Origin: Gnetum montanum
Lineage: Eukaryota > Streptophyta > Gnetopsida > Gnetales > Gnetaceae
Assembly (NCBI GenBank): GCA_015680685.1
Contig: MNCI01029043.1
Span: forward strand, 99,079-163,078
Length of the DNA: 64,000 nt
Direction: 5' to 3'
The position numbers and the translations under genes were made by a program. Each line of letters starts with the position of its first letter. The first letter of the stretch is position 1. Below, piece by piece: positions 31,242 to 43,302 of this stretch. The notes beneath the pieces are model-generated. The model saw only the letters and a program-made list of their open reading frames with translations. It was not told the DNA's origin and ran no database searches.

Positions 31242-33202
31242 TTAGAATGGGGGATATCCCCCATAACTAAATGGTTGAGCATGACAAGGATTAATGGTTG
31301 AAAGATGAGGATCCTTGCATGTTGGAAATATTGAAACTTGGTCATACTTACCCCATTGCGGTTCACACACCTGATTATAGTAAACATAGTGGGGCAATTT
31401 ATACGATGTGGTTCCATAGTAAAGAGTTGACCCACTATGATAGTTGGGACCATAAGATGGTATGCAAGGATTAGGATGTCACTCTCCATGGCTATATTCA
31501 TTGGGCCATATGGTTGTTGGAGTGTTAATTGGTGGCCTTAATGAAGTAACACGAGGTGTTGGGTTTGAAGAGAAGGGTGCACCACAGTGTTGGACTTGTG
31601 CTGATTTGGAGAATGTAGTGGTCTTGGAGTTGTGTTGTCCCTTCCTATGGTCATGTCTAAAAAAGGGATGCCTTCGATGTTGAGGAGGTCTCTCACTACT
31701 GTTGGCCATAGTAGCATAAATAAAGTTTGTGGGTTGTTGCTGTGGTGTAGACACTTCAAGAATAGTTGGTGGCGATGTAGAAGAAGGGAAAGGATGAAAA
31801 TGTTGAAATCTAGGAGAAGTGTGAGGTACACAAGGTGGTGATTGTGTTGAGGACATGGGATAATAGTACTGAGGAGAATCATAATGTGATGAGGTAGAGT
31901 ATGTTGACCCAGCCAGGAAGACAGGATGTTAGACTAGATAAGAATTTGGATTCGAATGATATGAAGGGTATCTCTAGTTTAGGGATGGTTTCCCCCATGA
32001 TTGGGATTGTTGCCACTGTGATTGAACATAGTATCTCTATATGAACTCTAGGTGTAACATGTTTCCCCAATGCTCATATAAATGTAACAAGATTGGGCAT
32101 TGGCCCTTGGGGTGATTATATAGGCAAATGTTGCATTCATACGTATCATCAGTAGTTGAGCTCTTATTTTCCTCATCCCTTCTTTTCGAATGTCTAATGA
32201 TATTTTGTCCTGCTTCTCGGGTTATCAAAACTATATCTCCAATATTATTGATATATTCTCTACACTTTTTATGCATCCATTTTAGCATCTTATTAATATT
32301 TGCCTCGATTTCTTCTAATGATTGTTGTACAGAAAAAGATGCTTCTTCCTTCTTAAGATAGGTTGATTTCTCCTTTTTGTGATTATGGACCTCTATTAAG
32401 TTGAGATTTTGGTCTTGTTGATGTTTTTCAACGCTCTCCCATCTAACCATTTCTCCTTCTTATTTTGCTACTCACTTAATAAGCTCTTGGAATTGATGGG
32501 TTCATAGTTCATATAGTTGACCTTGGGCATACATCCCTAGGGTCTCTCTTGTTTCATCCCGAAGCCCATCAATGGTATGGTACATTAGCCTTTCCTTGGA
32601 AAACTCATGGCCTAGATAGTTGTTCAACAATGCATAATATCTTTCTAAGGCCATGTCCAAGGGTTCATGTTGTGCTTGTTTCCACTGTTGGATTTGTTTC
32701 CTCAAGGTTGAAACTCTTGCATAGGTTTGATATCTTTTGTTAAAGAGTTCTACCATTGTTGGCCAACATCGTATTGAATTTGGTTTTAATGATCTATACC
32801 ATACTTTTTATTGGCCAAAGAGTGTCATAGGAAAGAGCTTGAGTTTTTGCCAACCATTATCATTGTTGTTCCATGCACAGGCATTGTAGAAGGCTTGTAA
32901 ATGTTGCTATGGATCTAAGTCATAGCCTCCTGAGAAATTGGGAAAGCTGTTTAAATTGAGCCTAGGTAGGTGGCTCTCTTTATGATGCCTACAAGAGATT
33001 TGAACAACCTCTTGTATTTGTGATCATCTTCATCGGGTAAGTTAGGCCTTCATGCGTTGGGACAACGTTGCTTTCATTTATGTTTATAAGAAATCCCCAC
33101 CTTGGGTTGCATACTCCAATCTTCATTGTCATATAATTCGTTGGTTCTCCAATGAATTGCCTCACTAGATGTGGCATTTTTGTAGTCTTGTAGGAGAGGC
33201 AT
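31242..33202 (-). pseudogene. T2 gag
   Basis: ATG at 33202 (Met-Pro-Leu-Leu-Gln-Asp-Tyr) to TAA at 31242. The core at 32900-32500 keeps an open stretch ending in Leu-Gly-Met-Tyr-Ala-Gln-Gly-Gln-Leu-Tyr-Glu-Leu. A Lys/Glu-rich segment and Cys-Asn-Ile-Cys-Leu-Tyr-Asn-His-Pro-Lys-Gly-Gln-Cys (about 32120) follow, then a Pro/His/Ser/Tyr-rich C-terminus ending Gly-Gly-Tyr-Pro-Pro-Phe. It has the same architecture and length as T1 gag. It carries fewer stops than T1 but is still not intact. Confidence 0.78.
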
Positions 33203-33326
33203 GGTTGTGAAATTGTGTGTGAATTTGTATGTGAATTTTTGTAATTATTTCTTCCTAAAAGATATATCGTTAATTCCTATATAGCGACCTTGTATGATAT
33301 AACTAATCTAGATAACTAGCACCATC

Positions 33327-33343
33327 CCTGACAATGGCGCTAA
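33327..33343 (-). other. primer binding site of T2
   Basis: Minus strand TTAGCGCCATTGTCAGGGA, next to the LTR. It keeps the GCGCCATTG core of the tRNA-Asp-type PBS. Confidence 0.85.
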
Positions 33344-34147
33344 TGGTGAGTGGCGAGGTACCCCTACACTCAACCATACAAATATAAGCCTTTCACGCAT
33401 GATCTGGTTGAACTTCATAGATGGACTAGTTGTGGTATCTAGACTATTACTCTTGGATCGTAGTTCATTGTCTTCCCACCTGGACTAGTATTAATTTTGT
33501 CATGTATGGTTTAGTCCAGAGTGAGGTGTATGATGTGTTCCTACACTAATGCTACTCCTAGGTATGATGGTAAATAATGTCTACTAAACTAGGAGAGAGT
33601 GAGAGTGAGAGAGAATCTAACTAGCCTAAGTGTGATGAGCATCCATTCCTTAATCATCTGTACACATCTTGGACCTTGTGCATGACTACCACTGGGATTA
33701 CCAAGTGCATGACCTAAGTACACTACTGAGTTACCAAGTAGTCACACTTAAATGCTCGTGATTAGGTCGTACTCATTCTATGTTACTAGGAGATAATGGT
33801 AGAGAGATATTAACTACGAAAGCAGTAAATAACAATAACAATTAAATAATTTAAATTAAGTGAATGCTATAATGATGAAGTAATCTCGATCTTTATTACT
33901 AGTCATGTGCGTGTCCAAGTACGTGACACTCGATTAAGGATGCCATACAATTACAATCACCACATTGCGGACATGCACTAGGAGAGAAGGGTTGAGACTT
34001 AAAACTAAACACTTAAAGAAAACTCTAAAAACTTCCTACCAGATTTTTCTACCTCTTATTTATAGATGAGAAAACAGGCTATGATATTGCGTATGTGATA
34101 TCGTGTCTAGGATGTGATATCATGACCAACAAAATGATAACTCACCA
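33344..34147 (-). repeat. 5' LTR of T2, 804 bp
   Basis: TGGTGAGTGGCGAGGTACCCC to GATAACTCACCA. TATA box 34056-34064, palindromes 34080-34127. Followed by ATCTC (TSD). Confidence 0.88.
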
Positions 34148-34605
34148 ATCTCTTTGGTCTTCATAGTAGAAAAAACATTCCCTGCAATAGCCAATTTCTT
34201 GGTAGTGGAAGAGACAACAAGATTTAACCTCATCCTGGGAAGACCTTGCATAGCTCAGTTACAAGCTATTTCCTCATCCATCCACCAAGAAATTCATCTA
34301 CCTTATGAGGGATTTGAAATAATTATCCATGGTGATAGTGTAGTTGCCTTGGTAGTTAACAACTTTGACATAGAGCAAGGGTATTAAGTAGAGATTCAAA
34401 AGGAAGCCCCTACTATCGATGATGAAGTCCAAAGGCTTGATAGAGTGGAAGTGTCCCAAACACACATCAATGGAACCATGGATGCATCATGGGAGGAGCT
34501 TCCATTCAATGTGGTTACTGAAGGAAATGGGGAATACAAAATTATGCAATGTAGGCCATACATCATTCCTAATCTCTTGAAGATTAGAAAACACTTGCAA
34601 AATTG
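34148..34605 (+). pseudogene. G protease, third segment, and end of gag-pro
   Basis: Continues the protease: Ala-Ile-Ala-Asn-Phe-Leu-Val-Val-Glu-Glu, then Phe-Asn-Leu-Ile-Leu-Gly-Arg-Pro, the conserved C-terminal protease motif, at about 34185-34245. A segment shared with G2 follows (Ile-His-Gln-Glu-Ile-His-Leu, Asp-Ile-Glu-Gln-Gly, Glu-Glu-Leu-Pro-Phe-Asn). A stop lies at 34386, and the frame then closes at about 34605 before the spacer. Confidence 0.75.
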
Positions 34606-35489
34606 ACATTTGTCTTCTATTTGCTTGACCATGTACCCATAATCATGTAGCCTTCTTTCCCTTTAGCCTTTTTGTTTACCTATTTTAAACATTATTTACA
34701 CATACCACTTTATGTTACTTTGATTTACCATGTTTTAACTTTACTTTACATGTAGCTTAAGGTTTATTCTTATTTACCATTTACCTTTATGCCTTATCTA
34801 TTTTAGAACATAAAATATAAAAAATATAATAAAAATTTAAAAATTGAAAACTCATACAAATTTTAAAATGTGAAAATCCATAAAACATTTCTTTTCAAAT
34901 CATCAGGCTTTGCTATGACCTAAAATTAGAAAAACCCATGGCAAGAAAAGGCCTAAAACTAGCAAACATCAAGGTTCACCATGGTCTAAAATTGGCAAAA
35001 TGCATGGTTTTCCATGGCCTAAAACTAGAAATTCATGAGGGCTTGCCATGACCTATAACTAGCAAAATGCATGGCCTGCCATAGCTTAAAACTAGCAAAA
35101 TGTATAGCCTGCCATGGCCTAAAACTAGAAAAACCTTTATCACCATTTACAACTTAGTTCCCATCCTAGTAGCCAATATAGCCAGTTTTACGATTTTATA
35201 GCTAATTACCATCACAGAATTAATCAACGTAGCCTCATAACATGAAAGAAAATGAAAATGTATAACATATATGAAACATTAAATATTAAAACATGTAAAT
35301 GAAATTAAAAATTAAAAATAATAATAGTCAAAATGTTCATAACATAATAACCAAGGCCACATAATGTGACAAAAGTTTAAACAATGCATAAAACAATGAA
35401 CCATCTCTCAACAATTGAAGGCTAATACTAGCCACATCATCATGGTAACAACATCATCAACAAAAAAATAAAGTAATCAAAGATAATAA
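34606..35489 (+). other. G spacer, first part
   Basis: Sequence homologous to G2 52000-52490 (reverse strand). It includes four or more spaced copies of the word GCCATGGCCTAAAACTAG(C/A)AAAA at 34910-35140, also present at 52060-52130. No coding potential was seen. Confidence 0.55.
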
Positions 35490-37882
35490 TCAGTTGATGG
35501 TGTTAAGGTTCCACTAGAGGAGGGGTGTGGAGGATCACTTCCATCCTCACCACTAGGACCACCGATGTTGCTTAGTACTTGTACCATAAAAAAAATCCTA
35601 ATCAATAATCAACACCATTAAAACATAAACCAAAATAAACTAAAATATAAAAATTAATTAAATTTAGCAAACCTAGGAGGGCTCAGGTGTAACATCCTCT
35701 ACAGGGAAGCTTTGATGACCAACCTCTAAATGATGGAGGATTTGGTCTTGGGTCATGTGGGCCTAGTCCATATTTCCTAGATTAATGCCCTTTAGCATGT
35801 TTCTCTTGTTGATCTCGGTCCTTGTAGGAGGCTTCCATGAAAACATAGTGGTAGTCACCTCCCTAGAAGTAGTAGAGACTTGAGGATATGGGAAACTAGA
35901 CACCATCATAGAGCTTTCAAATAGTTTGAAAATACTTTTTGACTGAATCCCCATAATGAACAGCTCCAACTTGCATCATTTGGTGGACTCCTCCTTCAAC
36001 CACTTAAGATAGGCTTCATGTTTAGCCTTATAATTATTTTTTTGGTCTTTCTATGTCTAGCCCTACTCAAGAACCTAGGCACATTAATCCATTCACTCTC
36101 TAGCCTTATGAGCTAGTAGGTCCATCTGCAACTACTACTTCATGATATCCTTGGCAAGGGTAACCTTGCCATAGATAGCATTCTAGTATCATGTCCAAGT
36201 GATCTCCTTAGTTCATAAGGAATCCCTCTTAACCACGTGGACTTCCATGAATTCCTTATGATCCTAGAGATTCTTAATCACTTGCATCTACCTCTTAGTC
36301 TCTTTTTTTAATGCCACAACTCATTCTCATAGGACCTTGATCAAATGTTGGAATTCCCATGAAGTTTTAGCACATGAAAGTGCATAATCAGTGGCACTTT
36401 CATATAACTTTCATGAAACATTTTTCACTTTAGGTGGTATGTTAGGCAAGGCATCAATCTCCAAGACATGGTTGGAATTCCATCCAACCTCAAACACTAT
36501 AAGTAGATAACAACAAAGTATATTAATGGCCAAAGTGATAGGCACATCATGGACCTGAGTGAGGAAATTTTTTACTCCTTTGGTGAAGGAGTTGATGATG
36601 TTCATCATCTTAGGGGTATGGATGGCTAGGTTAGGAGCCATGAAAAGATCAAGCAAACCAACACTCATGATGTTTTCTTGGATGTTTCTAGGTGCTCGAT
36701 CAACCAACCACTACTACACCAAATCAACATAAAACTTAAGAATAAGAGTCTCCTCATATCATTCTGAAGTGACCAAGGTGATGGTGGAGGAGGAGGTAGC
36801 ACCTACAGTACAAAAAAAAGGGCAATTAACTTAGATGTAGGCATTTTGCATAAAACTAAAATATAACAAGTGTAATTACTTCAAATGAAATCTATAGTCA
36901 TACCAATAAAACCATTTAAACACTTTAAGCCTAAACAACCTACAACTATGTGACCATGAAAATGTTGACATAGCATAAAAAATAAAATATAATAAAAAAA
37001 AAAATAGTTACATTACTTGGTCGATGAAGGTAGCATGGGGATCTTGAGAGGTATATGTGACTGTGCACCAAAATTAGGGATTTACCACCAATCATGGATT
37101 GTTACATTAGCCAAACACCTCTGGTAGGCTACAAATTAGCAAGTGGTATACCTACCAAAGTTTCCTTTGACTTTCTCCATCATGGTAAGCCTCACCACTT
37201 GGCCTTTGGTAAATACATTGAATGCTATTTTGGCCAAGGGCAAGAGTTGGTCACCCTTATAAACTCCTTTTCAACCATCCTAGACCTACAAGTATGCCAA
37301 CTAAAACATAAAAACAAATTAAAAAAAATCCATTAAGCCAAAATAACCTAGGAAAACCCAAAGTAAACAAAAAAAGATGTAATTTTACACTTATCCCTCT
37401 AAACAGTACACAATGCTAGGGGGGTTTCTAAAATAGAGTGTTGACATAGTGACCTAAAAGCAAAGTGTTATTAGCCTTATACTAGAGGAACTCAGGCATG
37501 TCCCAAATCTTGGATCGATGATGAGTTTCCCTAGTAAACATTTTTTCATGTTGCTCACCCTCAACATGGGTATCGGGATCATCAACATAAACTTGATGAT
37601 CATATGTGTAGAGTGTGGTACTAAGGTTTTCATGATCGCCACTATTGTCTCCAAAGCCAAGTGTGACCATACCATCACACTAAAGTTTTGGAGCAAGTAA
37701 GCCAAAAATTCCTTTGCCCTTAGTTGAAACCACAAGGAGCCATGCTCTAAGACCATGTCTACAGGTGGAGTTTTGGGCCTTAGTATGTGGATATAGTAGA
37801 GGAACCCCACTAGCTCAATGACCACTAGGATAGGTTTTAGGAAACCCCAACATGATATAATAACAACAACAACCATGAATAA
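35490..37882 (-). pseudogene. antisense multi-exon gene in G spacer, FCP1/NIF-like
   Basis: Four candidate exons on the minus strand, opposite to G: 37882-37395, 37300-37152, 36802-35673 and 35577-35490. Splice acceptors are pyrimidine-rich plus AG (TTTTTTTGTACTGTAG at 36803; TTTATGTTTTAG at 37301; TAATTATAG at 37883). Donors are TAG|GTATAC and TAG|GTTTGC. The first exon resembles an FCP1/NIF phosphatase: Lys-Pro-Ile-Leu-Val-Val near the start, Ala-Lys-Glu-Phe-Leu-Ala-Tyr-Leu-Leu-Gln-Asn-Phe-Ser-Val-Met-Val-Trp-Ser, then Ser-Lys-Ile-Trp-Asp and Asn-Asn-Thr-Leu-Leu. The catalytic Asp pairs are not visible. The third exon has 98 open codons, then a Lys/Glu-rich tail with stops. Family assignment is moderate; the exon structure is inferred from the sequence. 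Confidence 0.5.
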
Positions 37883-39099
37883 CTATAATTAAAAATTAAA
37901 AAATATCCAAAAAATAAAAATTAATATAACCTCATTATTAACATTTTTATTTAAGACCACCAACCAAATTCACACTTTTTAACACTTAGGACCAAAAATA
38001 AGAAAGTAACTGAAATTATGAGTAATGTGCATGTAAGAACCAAATAGAAACAACTAGCCCACCAACAATTGATGGTAGTTTCATGGTGAAATATGCATAA
38101 AAATTTCTTTATGTAAAAATATTGAAGCCATGAAAACTAGCTTCTACCTTCATCAATAGTCACAAAATTTCAACTTGAAATTTGCAAAAGTTTTGCTAAA
38201 AATCCTAGTTAATAATGAAACTAATTGTAGTAAAAACCCTTAGGGGCTTAGTTAAAAAATTTAGAAAAATTCAAGTGATTGTTGAAAATAAAATACAACA
38301 TGTAAATAAACTTAGAAACCTTTGATTCAACCACAAAAATTTCAAAAACCACACCAACATTGCCTATACAGCTAGGGTGGTTTGTAGTTTTCATAAACAA
38401 AACTACAACTGTATAAGGGAGTTTGCATATGAACAAAAATGAAATATTGGAACTAAATTTTCTTTTCTAAGGATAGAGACCATGAATTCATAAAATTCAA
38501 TAAAGTTTAGCATCAACATTGCAACCCCAAGCCTAGAGAAAATTTTCATTACAATCCAAACCTTAACAGAATTTGGCATAATTTTCACAAGAACCAGAAA
38601 TTGTAGAAAACAGCTATACTAAATCACTAGTAAAAAGTATGAAAAGTTTTTCAAAATTGCTAAAATCAACTCTAAACCCTCCCTAACACCTCAAAGAATC
38701 CCCAAGAACTTGGGACATTTGCTAAAAAAATTTTCTTAAGTATCGATGTTGCTTATCTTCACATGGGAAAACCCATTAAAACTAAAAATTTCATTGTGCA
38801 TAGGTCCACAAAAACATTCATAGAAAATTGCACATGTACCAAAATTTAGTGATTCCATAGCTTTTTGAACTGAAAAATAGTAAACTAAAAACATAGAACT
38901 TAAAAAAAAAAACTAAAAATTATTAGCCATTTTTACATAAAAAATTAGCAAAGTGGCATGAAAAAACAACAAAAGTTAAAAGAACCTCTATGAATTGGCT
39001 TACGAAAAAATTTATAGAAAATTCACTATGAGAGCATATAATCTTAACATTCAATTTTGGAAGAATATAACCTCAATACCCTATACTCTTTTTGTTCAT
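37883..39099. other. G spacer, AT-rich part
   Basis: Lies upstream of the antisense gene. T-rich on the minus strand, compatible with an intron such as the one at 50357-51621 in G2. The ORFs here show no family resemblance. Confidence 0.4.
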
Positions 39100-39109
39100 A
39101 AAAACATTA

Positions 39110-39550
39110 AGTCTAGCCCATCCATTTTGAGGCCACCCTTGACCATGCTAGCTAATGTGGCTCTAGGGGGTAGGACCCCAAAAACCACTTGTGTTTGTAT
39201 ATTTTGACTCCAAAATTGCTAGTTCCAACCCTCACAATCCTCTGCTAGCCTTAGAAGTCCATAGAACACAAATTTCAACCTAGGGATACCATAAATTTAA
39301 TTTTCTCATGCATCCATGTTAGGGCCACATTAGCTAATGTAGTCCCAATGTGCATGATAGTTCCAAGTTGTGTCCATGGCTTCCAAAAGATCAAATCAAC
39401 ATTAAAATTGATAAATATTCATCACTAGTCCACTGTGCTAACCATACAAACTAGCAAGACCCAAAAACTAATCATAATCAACCTAGAAAATCACATTTCC
39501 ATCCTATCCATGCTAGGGCCTACCCCACCCATACTACCTTACATGGGTGC
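39110..39550. repeat. three palindrome-bearing repeat units in G spacer
   Basis: Centres at about 39150, 39330 and 39510 read like CCATGCTAGCTAATGTGGC, CATGTTAGGGCCACATTAGC and CCATGCTAGGGCCTACCCC. Spacing is about 180 bp. They are the same motif as the 16-unit array of G2 at 46895-49765. Confidence 0.6.
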
Positions 39551-39899
39551 CTAGAAAAGCCTTATTTTTAACCTTAAACAAGCTCAAAAAACCTACTTAG
39601 GTGCCCAAAATCACCTGTCAACCTTGTAGCCTCTTACCATGTCTTGTTAAAGCCTAAAACTAGGAAAATCTAATCCTATTTGATTAATATTAACCATCTT
39701 TGAGCATATGCTTTCCACCTGGACTAGTTTGGCCTTATTCTCTGGTGTTTCAAGTTGTTTTGATCTTATTGCATAATATTGACCTCTATCAATAGGTTGT
39801 TTAGTGTCAAACATCATTTGGCCTTGTCCCACCAAATGTTTCTATCATTTTTCACCAAATGACCTTGATTGATAAGGATTGACATCAGTCCGTGCCGTT

Positions 39900-40420
39900 T
39901 AGCTTTGGTAAGACCTTAATTAGCCTTGCTCTATGTCATTCAATGTAGTTTGACCATCATTTGATCATCATTTACATTCATTTAATCCCATTTGATCATC
40001 ATTTGGATATCAGTTGGTCTTATTTCATGCTAGTTAGCCTTCTATTTATCTTAGTTGGTTAGTCTTCTCTTTTGCAACCCTCGTTGACAATGTTTTGGCC
40101 TTTTTTGATAACATTTGATGGGGCTTAATCATCATTTGGTCATCATTTTACTATATTTGACCATCATTTGGTTCTTATTTAACCTTATTTCATGTTCTTT
40201 AGCCTTGAATGCACATTATTTACCTTAAATTCCCTTTTGTAGCCTATGTTAACCATGCTTTATTCTTAAATGATGTCATTGAATGGAGCTTCATCATCAT
40301 TTAGTCTTCATTTGACTGCATTCTACCATTGTTTGGCCTTCATTTGACCTTATCTATCCTTTGTTTCATCTCATTTCTTTAACCTACCTCTTACAACCTC
40401 TGGTGGCCTTGTTTGAACCC
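39900..40420. repeat. low-complexity TTTGATCATCATTTGG repeats
   Basis: The words CATTTGATCATCATTT, CATCATTTGG and GACCTTATTT recur irregularly many times. A matching AAGGTC/CAAATGA-rich stretch is in G2 (46200-46800). Confidence 0.6.
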
Positions 40421-40594
40421 TATTTGATCATAGATGTAGTGTGATTTGGTTTATCTATGCATGATTATTAAAATATTTTACATTATTTTGGCATTATTTA
40501 TTCATTTTATCACATAGGTGCCATTTAATGTGATTATGATTGATATGTAGGATTGAAGTATGAAAACATGGAATAAATAAATTTTCCTTTGAGC

Positions 40595-41870
40595 CTAAGT
40601 GGACCCCATGGTGATGTTGAATGATTTATTAACCTCATTTGCCTAGATCTTGAGCCTAAGAGTCTTGTCAACCACATAGCCTTGATAGAAAAGCCTCTCG
40701 AGTGGCCTAGAAAACTAGTTAAGACCCTTGACCTTGAGGTTAGTGACATTACCAAAGACTTTCTAGTTGAGATCCTTGTCATGACACACAATGGTGAGGA
40801 GAAAACCCTAAAACTAAGTTCCTCATTGGAGCCTCAACAAGATCAAGACATTACTAAGGTCGTCCAAGACAACATTAAGGTCTTTGCTTGGTCATATGAA
40901 GATATGCTAGGTCTTGACCCACACCTAGTGTAACAAAACATTATACTTGCTCCTAGTATCAAGCTAGTTAAGAAAAAAGTTTGTAAGATTAGACTAGATT
41001 TGGCCCTAGAAATTCGTGATAAAATCATAAAACTATATTAAGCTAGTTTTATTAGAGCTATCGATTATGTAGAATGGGTGTCCAACATAGTTATATTTTA
41101 TAAGAAAAATGAGAATATACATATTTACATTGATTTCTAAGACTTGAATAAGAAAACCATTAAAGAAAACTTTCCTTTGCCTAGTATTGATCAACTTATC
41201 AATACTATGGTTGGACATGCCTCATTATCCTTCATGGATGGGTTCTTAGGATACAACCAAGTTAGGATTAACCTAGAGCATGAACATTGTAGTACCTTAA
41301 TGACCCCTTGGAAAAAATTTTATTACACCATGATTCCCTTTGGCATAAAGAATGTAGGAGCAATGTATCAATGAGCAATGACTTATATCTTTAGTGACTA
41401 TATGCTAGGATTACTTAATAACTATGTGGATGATATAGTTTTTAAGTCCAAAGTGGCCCATGACCATGCACATGACCTTGATCTTATGTTGAAATGATGT
41501 CTCAAGGATGAGCTTAGGCTTAATCCCAAGAAGTATGCCTTTGGTGTCAAAACCAATAAGATTCTTGGCTTTGTAGCATTTGAAGAGGGAATACATGTCG
41601 ATCCTAACAAGGTTAAGATCATTTCCAATGTGGTAGCACCAACTAACCTTAAGGAGCTTTAGGGACTATAAGGTAGATTATAATTTATTTGTAGGTTCAT
41701 GTCTAGGCTCACAAATATGTTACAACTCATGCAATACTTGCTTAAAAAAGGAGTTCACTATTAGTGGACAGATCAATGCTAATAAGCCTTTGAAAACATT
41801 AAGAAAGAGTTGGCATAATTACCCACAATTTATCCATTGCAAAAGAATAAACCGTTTTACATCTATCTTG
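40595..41870 (+). pseudogene. G reverse transcriptase
   Basis: The N-terminal linker (Pro-His-Gly-Asp-Val-Glu; Phe-Ala-Trp-Ser-Tyr-Glu-Asp-Met) is followed by Asn-Phe-Pro-Leu-Pro-Ser-Ile-Asp and Ser-Phe-Met-Asp-Gly-Phe-Leu-Gly-Tyr-Asn-Gln (catalytic block with Asp). Next come Pro-Phe-Gly-Ile-Lys-Asn and Tyr-Val-Asp-Asp at about 41425, the intact catalytic motif, and Gly-Phe-Val. It would copy the element RNA in the virus-like particle. Several stops break it, for example in Asp-Phe-(stop)-Asp-Leu-Asn-Lys at 41138-41140, where the ancestor likely had Arg. It breaks off at the G2 insertion just after Phe-Tyr-Ile-Tyr-Leu. Confidence 0.85.
41866..41870 (+). repeat. TSD of G2, left copy (TCTTG)
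   Basis: TCTTG before the left LTR and CCTTG at 58243-58247 after the right LTR, with one mismatch. Confidence 0.7.
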
Positions 41871-43302
41871 TGTAGAAACTAAAAATCTTGGTTGTTGGAG
41901 AAACTAAGAATTCCCAACAAAATAGCCTTAACCCTAGATTCGAATAACCTCTGTGAATAATAGGATTTGAGGTGCCCTAGATAGTTTGATAGATCATCCA
42001 AGGACTTAAAGGAGGAAAAAATGAGATAACAAAAAATAAAAATGCAAAATGCAGATATGAAGATAAATGCACTAAGAATAAAGTAAATAAATCTAAATTA
42101 TACACAAATGGAATTGTGAAATTTTATTAAGAAAAAGGTAGAGTCTAGAAATGTATATAAAATTATGCTTGAAAATAGAGTGGGCTGGTGAACTTGGGTG
42201 GGGATTCAAACTCTATTGAAACTACTATGATAAGCTCCATGATCTAGGGGTTTTGCCACTCCCAATGCTTTTGAATCTTTACTACTGTTACACTAGAATT
42301 GTTGTTTTGTTGATGCAGAAGGGATGAGAGGTGTGAGGGATCTAGACTAAGAGGTGAGCAACACTGGGAGTTTGGGTTTCCAAATGCTTAGCATTGATAC
42401 CACAATCTCATAGATCTCAAAGGGGGGTAATAGGGGTAACAATGGCTATGGGTTTTACATTGGGGATTCAAGAAGCGCTATGTGTGCTCAAAGCTCTTGA
42501 ATGCAAAAAATGCCTAAAAATGAAAAATTGTGGAAACCCTTCATGGTCTTGGTACATAGGATTTATAGCGTTTTGGACCATAAATTTTGTTACAAATTTC
42601 ACTTGATTGATGCTATAAATTTTGCTTGATTTTTGGCAAATTCTAGCTATGTGTAGGTGTGGCGGATGTTCAAATTTAGTAGTGGTTACTATGTATGGTA
42701 AGTGTTATATCCCCATAGCATCAAAGCCATTCCATTTACTAAAAATAGTAAATGATAATTTCATTCTCACTGGGTTCTTCCACCAATGCTACACCTTCCA
42801 ACAATAATGTTGGGATACTGGATCCTTGCTGGAGTTGGTGCTATGCTAGAATCTTGGGCCATGTTGGACCAATGCTGGGGGGAAGGTGCAAGATTAGAGG
42901 GGAGGAAGTGGCAACACTAGGGGTAAGGGTTATACCTCCCCACACTAAGCATGGTTAATGTCTTACCTCCCAATGCTAAGGGTAGGTGGGCCACACCCCC
43001 CAACAGGCATCTCTAGTATGGAAAATGTTATACCCCCCATAAAATCCATCAAAATGCCAATTTTGGCATCCCAAAAGGCATTTTTAACTCATCCAAGCCC
43101 AAGTATAAAGCTTTATATGGCTTTTTTCACTTGGTGGATGAGGCTTTGACAACTTATGAGGCATTTTTCAATACCAAAAGTATAAAGTATGTGAGATTAT
43201 ATCTCATGGATTACAATCTTCACATTTACAATCAAATTTAGCCTTAGGCTTCATGGGATGGGGATTATAAAGGCTAAAACATGTAATTTTGGTGGTGTTT
43301 CA
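41871..43302 (-). repeat. 3' LTR of G2, 1432 bp
   Basis: Plus-strand TGTAGAAACT ... GGTGGTGTTTCA; aligns with 56816-58242 and with the reverse complement of the G LTRs. Followed by TTGTCTTCTCTTTG, which on the minus strand is a purine-rich PPT. ORFs at 42394-43149 lie inside the LTR. Confidence 0.85.

Larger units (their letters stand above)
28551..34147 (-). mobile_element. T2: 5.6-kb gag-only LTR retrotransposon
   Basis: LTRs 28551-29377 and 33344-34147, PBS 33327-33343, PPT at 29378-29386 (minus: GTGGGGGTA), TSD ATCTT/ATCTC. Its 3.97-kb internal region holds gag and a shortened remnant of the T1-type 3' ORF. There is no protease, RT or integrase. It is complete in structure and uninterrupted, which makes it the reference for the family. 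Confidence 0.88.

Noticed and set aside
42394-43149. Small plus-strand ORFs 42394-43149 and 57269-58089
   Set aside because: They lie inside G-family LTRs, are not conserved in frame between the copies, and resemble no protein.
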